A stretch of 56,959 nucleotides of DNA from Flavobacteriales bacterium. GTDB taxonomy: Bacteria; Bacteroidota; Bacteroidia; Flavobacteriales_F; PHOS-HE28. Made by a program: the position numbers and the translations under genes. Of this stretch, positions 56,463 to 56,959 are shown one piece after another. How positions within the stretch are numbered: position 1 is the first letter of the stretch; each line of letters opens with the position of its first letter. The stretch lies in contig JABWBQ010000013.1 of NCBI GenBank assembly GCA_013360395.1, positions 1 through 56,959 on the forward strand. The letters are read 5' to 3'. The notes beneath the pieces are model-generated. The model saw only the letters and a list, made by a program, of their open reading frames with translations. It searched no databases and was not told the origin of the DNA.

Positions 56463-56959
56463 AGCTGATCGGCAGCACGTAGAAGACGGAAACGGCCTTG
56501 CCCCCGTGCCGCCCGGGTTTCCACTTGGGCATGCGCTTCACCACCCGCACGGCCTCGGCATCGAGCGAGCGGCTCACCCCGCCGATCACGCGCACCTCGC
56601 CCACGCGGCCCTCCTCGTCCACCACAAAACCCACCAGCACACGACCTTCACGCCCGGCGGTGCGGTCGATCTCCGGATAGTCCACCCACCGGCCCAGGTC
56701 GCGGTACAAGGCTTCCATGCCGCCGGGGTATTCCGGCAGCTCCTCCACGGCCATCATGCCCATGGGCCCGGTGGTGCCTGTGCCGCCATCCGTTCCGCCG
56801 CTTCCGCCGCTGCCGGTGGGGCCGGCCGTCGAGCTGCTGTCCGTGCTCGACCCCGTGGTGCCCGTGCTGTTGGAGGCGGTGGTGCTGGTGTCCACGGGCG
56901 CGGCGGCGCTGCTGTCCACGGCGATCGGCACGAAGCCCTGGCCCTGCCGCCGTGCGGCC
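56443..56959 (-). CDS. TonB-like energy transducer, C-terminal part (5' end outside window)
   Basis: The visible 171 codons encode a low-complexity linker rich in Ser, Thr and Gly (GSGGSGGTDGGTGTTG) and a C-terminal TonB-type domain with EYPGGMEALYRDL, GRVLVGFVVDEEGRVGEVRVI and VVKRMPKWKPGRHGGK. Such domains transmit energy to outer-membrane receptors. The frame is open to the window edge without a convincing start (only a GTG at 56931), and no membrane helix has appeared, so the start lies beyond the window. It overlaps the hydrolase gene tail-to-tail by 20 bases. Confidence 0.9.
   Translation of the reverse strand, partial: AARRQGQGFVPIAVDSSAAAPVDTSTTASNSTGTTGSSTDSSSTAGPTGSGGSGGTDGGTGTTGPMGMMAVEELPEYPGGMEALYRDLGRWVDYPEIDRTAGREGRVLVGFVVDEEGRVGEVRVIGGVSRSLDAEAVRVVKRMPKWKPGRHGGKAVSVFYVLPISFKLGRN

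Overview
The window looks like a chromosomal segment from a GC-rich member of the Bacteroidota, most likely Flavobacteriales. The evidence is the gene families (DUF5103, a DUF5777-like barrel, fused alpha/beta E1 of branched-chain 2-oxoacid dehydrogenase, PspC/PadR pair) and the recurrent Bacteroidota-type -7 box TAnnTTTG (often TAnnTTCG) close upstream of many start codons. Species cannot be fixed from sequence alone.

Region 1 (1-12 kb, minus strand) is an accessory island. A truncated IS3-like end lies at 1-94. A tightly packed nine-gene operon runs from 11736 down to 377, most junctions being ATGA overlaps or gaps under 15 nt. In transcription order it encodes a von Willebrand A-like lipoprotein, a small multi-pass membrane protein, a tubulin/FtsZ-like GTPase, a very large protein with an actin/Hsp70-like ATPase domain, a secreted/membrane coiled-coil protein, a MotA/ZorA-like channel protein with a long coiled-coil tail, a MotB/ZorB-like OmpA-domain protein, a retropepsin-like lipoprotein and a thermonuclease-like lipoprotein. 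I read this as a multi-component envelope machine: a proton-channel motor, two cytoskeletal NTPases and three lipoproteins facing outwards. It is the main novelty candidate.

Region 2 (12-31 kb) is mostly housekeeping: an unusual MutA-MutB fused methylmalonyl-CoA mutase carrying several simple-repeat insertions, an SlyD-like FKBP, a FtsB/DivIC-like protein, pruA, a SulP transporter with beta-carbonic anhydrase, apaG, DUF5103, tRNA-Ser(CGA), a plus-strand envelope operon (two cytochrome-like lipoproteins, an OB-fold protein, YceI, a beta-barrel), then a minus-strand stress/regulatory cluster (PAS histidine kinase, receiver-Crp regulator, small membrane protein, double Usp, site-2 protease with CBS domains) and a cysteine dioxygenase.

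Region 3 (31-50 kb) holds central metabolism and envelope genes: gltA, an aldehyde dehydrogenase, a beta-helix protein, an HD hydrolase, fused E1, a secreted trypsin-like protease with dockerin-like repeats, a DCC thiol oxidoreductase, an agmatinase-family enzyme, pspC/padR with a recognisable operator-promoter, a GT-C glycosyltransferase and ettA.

Region 4 (50.8-57 kb) is ettA - hisS - hutH, interrupted by two unrelated PIN-type toxin-antitoxin modules. Each module is bracketed by direct repeats made from the neighbouring host sequence: the last 75 bp of ettA, and the hisS/hutH junction. The window ends with an alpha/beta hydrolase and the 3' part of a TonB-like gene.
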